From: Xanthobacteraceae bacterium
Lineage (GTDB): Bacteria > Pseudomonadota > Alphaproteobacteria > Rhizobiales > Xanthobacteraceae
Assembly (NCBI GenBank): GCA_030037185.1
Contig: JASHRR010000439.1
Coordinates: forward strand, 1-8,364
DNA: 8,364 nt
Direction: 5' to 3'
The translations under genes and the position numbers were made by a program. Below are positions 6,851 through 8,364 of this stretch, in pieces. The notes below the pieces were generated by a model. That model saw only the letters and a list, made by a program, of their open reading frames with translations. It did no database searches and was not told the origin of the DNA. The stretch's first letter is position 1; each line of letters starts with the position of its first letter.

Positions 6851-8335
6851 ATGTCTTGCGCGACGTCTGTTGCCGCGGCGGGAAGACCGCGCGCCCTCAC
6901 CCCCGCCGAGGCGCGCACGATATTCGTCGGCCTTATGCTGTCGGTCTTCCTGGCAGCCCTCAACCAGACGATCGTTGCCACGGCCCTGCCGACCATAGGG
7001 CGCTATTTCGATGACCTCGAAAACCTATCTTGGATTGTTACGGCCTATCTCCTGACCTCGACCGCGGTTGCGCCGCTTTACGGGAAGCTGAGCGATGTCC
7101 ACGGCCGCCGCACCGTCATGCTCGCCAGCATCGGAATTTTCGCGGTTGGCTCGGCGGCATGCGCGGCGGCACCTGACATGCTCACGCTCATTTTGGGTCG
7201 CGCCCTGCAAGGGATCGGCGGGGGCGGGATTCTGCCCGTCGCGCAGGCGATCATGGCCGACGCGATCGCGCCGCGCGAGCGTGGGCGCTATCAGGCCTAT
7301 ATGGGGGTCGTGTGGGTGACGTCAGGGATCGCGGGTCCGATCCTGGGCGGCGTGCTCGCCGAGCATTTCCGTTGGTCGCTGATCTTCTGGATCAACCTTC
7401 CGCTTGCGCTTGCGGCCGCATTGATGACCTACACGCGCCTGGAGAAGCTGCCGCGCCACGAACGCCGGCACCGGCTCGATATCCTGGGAGCCGGCCTGAT
7501 GATGGCGAGCGCGGTTTCATTGCTTCTCGCGCTGACTTGGGGAGGCACGCGGTTCGCCTGGGTGTCGGCGCCGGTCATCACGCTCTTTGCCGGCTCCGTT
7601 ATGCTGTCGCTGGCGCTCGGCTGGCGGCTGGTCCGCGCTTCCGAGCCGTTCCTGCCGCTGTCGGTGTTGGTCGAGCCGGTCATGTACACCGGCACGGCGG
7701 CGAACTCTTTCGCCATGGGCGCGTCGATCGGGTTGGTGATCTTCGTGCCGCTCTATTACGAGCTCGTTCACCACCTTTCCGCCAGTGATTCCGGGCTCGC
7801 GCTTGTCCCGCTGGCGCTTACCACGCCCGGCTCGATCCTCTCGGGCCGCGCCATGCTGCACATGCGCAGATACAAATGGGTGCCGGAGGTGGGGCTTGCG
7901 GTCGGCATCGTCGGGCTCGGCGTGCTGATCCGGCAGCCTGCGCTTTCGCTCTGGGGTGCAATCGTCATCATGAGCCTTGTGGGAATCGCGATCGGCACGG
8001 TGTATCCCGTGTGCACCGTGTCGATCCAGAATGCCGTGCCCAACCATCAGGTGGGCGTGGCGATGGGGGCCATGAACTTTTTCCGCGCGCTGGCAAGCGC
8101 CTTTGCGGTTGCCGTGATGGGGGCTATCCTGCTCGCCGGAATGGGCGTTACGCTTGAGCGGGGAGGCAGCGCCGCCGCGGTGGCGGCGAAGTTAGGCAAC
8201 CTTGAATTTGATTTCGCAGGCGTATTCCGTTGGGTTTTCGCGGCGGCGGAGGGATTTCTTGTCGCCTCCCTCGTGACATTGCTGTTGATGGAGGAACGTC
8301 CGCTGCGCGGGCCGGAACAGAGTGGGAAGCCTTAA
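6851..8335 (+). CDS. Major facilitator superfamily exporter, DHA2 (14-helix) drug:proton antiporter type
   Basis: A polytopic inner-membrane transporter of 494 residues from this start. DHA2 members expel lipophilic compounds in exchange for protons; the substrate here cannot be read from sequence. Motifs in order: TM1 motif D1 at 36-50 (ALNQTIVATALPTIG, with Asn38 where Asp is common), motif A at 78-90 (GKLSDVHGRRTVM), motif B at 117-126 (RALQGIGGGG), motif C at 159-169 (GIAGPILGGVL). Hydrophobic segments continue to about 480, compatible with 14 helices. The frame is open upstream to a TTG at 6710 and an ATG at 6734, but that stretch is Arg-rich and uses rare codons (ATA, AGG, CTA). The ATG at 6851 gives the usual family N-terminus, though it lacks a good ribosome-binding site, so the start is uncertain. 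Base composition resembles its neighbours. recN would be expected here. Confidence 0.9.
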   Translation: MSCATSVAAAGRPRALTPAEARTIFVGLMLSVFLAALNQTIVATALPTIGRYFDDLENLSWIVTAYLLTSTAVAPLYGKLSDVHGRRTVMLASIGIFAVGSAACAAAPDMLTLILGRALQGIGGGGILPVAQAIMADAIAPRERGRYQAYMGVVWVTSGIAGPILGGVLAEHFRWSLIFWINLPLALAAALMTYTRLEKLPRHERRHRLDILGAGLMMASAVSLLLALTWGGTRFAWVSAPVITLFAGSVMLSLALGWRLVRASEPFLPLSVLVEPVMYTGTAANSFAMGASIGLVIFVPLYYELVHHLSASDSGLALVPLALTTPGSILSGRAMLHMRRYKWVPEVGLAVGIVGLGVLIRQPALSLWGAIVIMSLVGIAIGTVYPVCTVSIQNAVPNHQVGVAMGAMNFFRALASAFAVAVMGAILLAGMGVTLERGGSAAAVAAKLGNLEFDFAGVFRWVFAAAEGFLVASLVTLLLMEERPLRGPEQSGKP

Positions 8336-8364
8336 GCCCGGGTTCGTGATCCGACCCGCGTGAT

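Noticed and set aside
8339..8358. CGGGT...ACCCG hairpin after the exporter stop
   Set aside because: The stem is only five pairs with a ten-base loop, no T tract is visible, and the window ends six bases later.

Overview
The window is a high-GC stretch from an alphaproteobacterium, most likely order Hyphomicrobiales (Rhizobiales). It covers the 3' end of the division and cell-wall (dcw) cluster and the envelope genes behind it. The taxonomic call rests on the gene order ddl-ftsQ-ftsA-ftsZ-lpxC-bamD. It also rests on an FtsQ beginning MDGGGR inside the end of ddl, the FtsA phosphate-2 form MGAGTTT, and a 602-residue FtsZ with a very long linker ending in DIPAFLRRQ. No genus can be named from this alone. 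All genes lie on the + strand, and I see no convincing minus-strand gene, tRNA, rRNA, CRISPR array or insertion sequence.

Layout. 1-75 is the last 24 codons of ddl (D-Ala-D-Ala ligase). ftsQ (42-1046) overlaps ddl by 34 bases, and ftsA (1043-2365) overlaps ftsQ by four, so these three are probably co-transcribed and translationally coupled. A 97-base gap with two GC-rich hairpins precedes ftsZ (2463-4271). A 345-base non-coding gap then leads to lpxC (4617-5603), and a 200-base gap to bamD (5804-6634). After another 216 bases comes a DHA2-type major facilitator exporter (6851-8335), where the usual alphaproteobacterial neighbour would be recN.

How the genes fit together. Ddl makes the dipeptide for peptidoglycan precursors. 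FtsQ is a membrane scaffold of the divisome. FtsA anchors FtsZ polymers to the inner membrane, and FtsZ forms the constricting ring. LpxC commits UDP-GlcNAc derivatives to lipid A, and BamD helps insert outer-membrane proteins. The block therefore joins septation with wall and outer-membrane synthesis. The exporter has no obvious link to these tasks and has its own leader.

I do not find a new biological system here: this is mainly conserved core genome. The points worth a second look are the paired hairpins before ftsZ, inverted and direct repeats in the gaps, a few substitutions in otherwise invariant motifs of FtsA, FtsZ and the exporter, and the exporter in the recN position. Several start codons were chosen by ribosome-binding site, codon use and family length rather than by the longest open frame.
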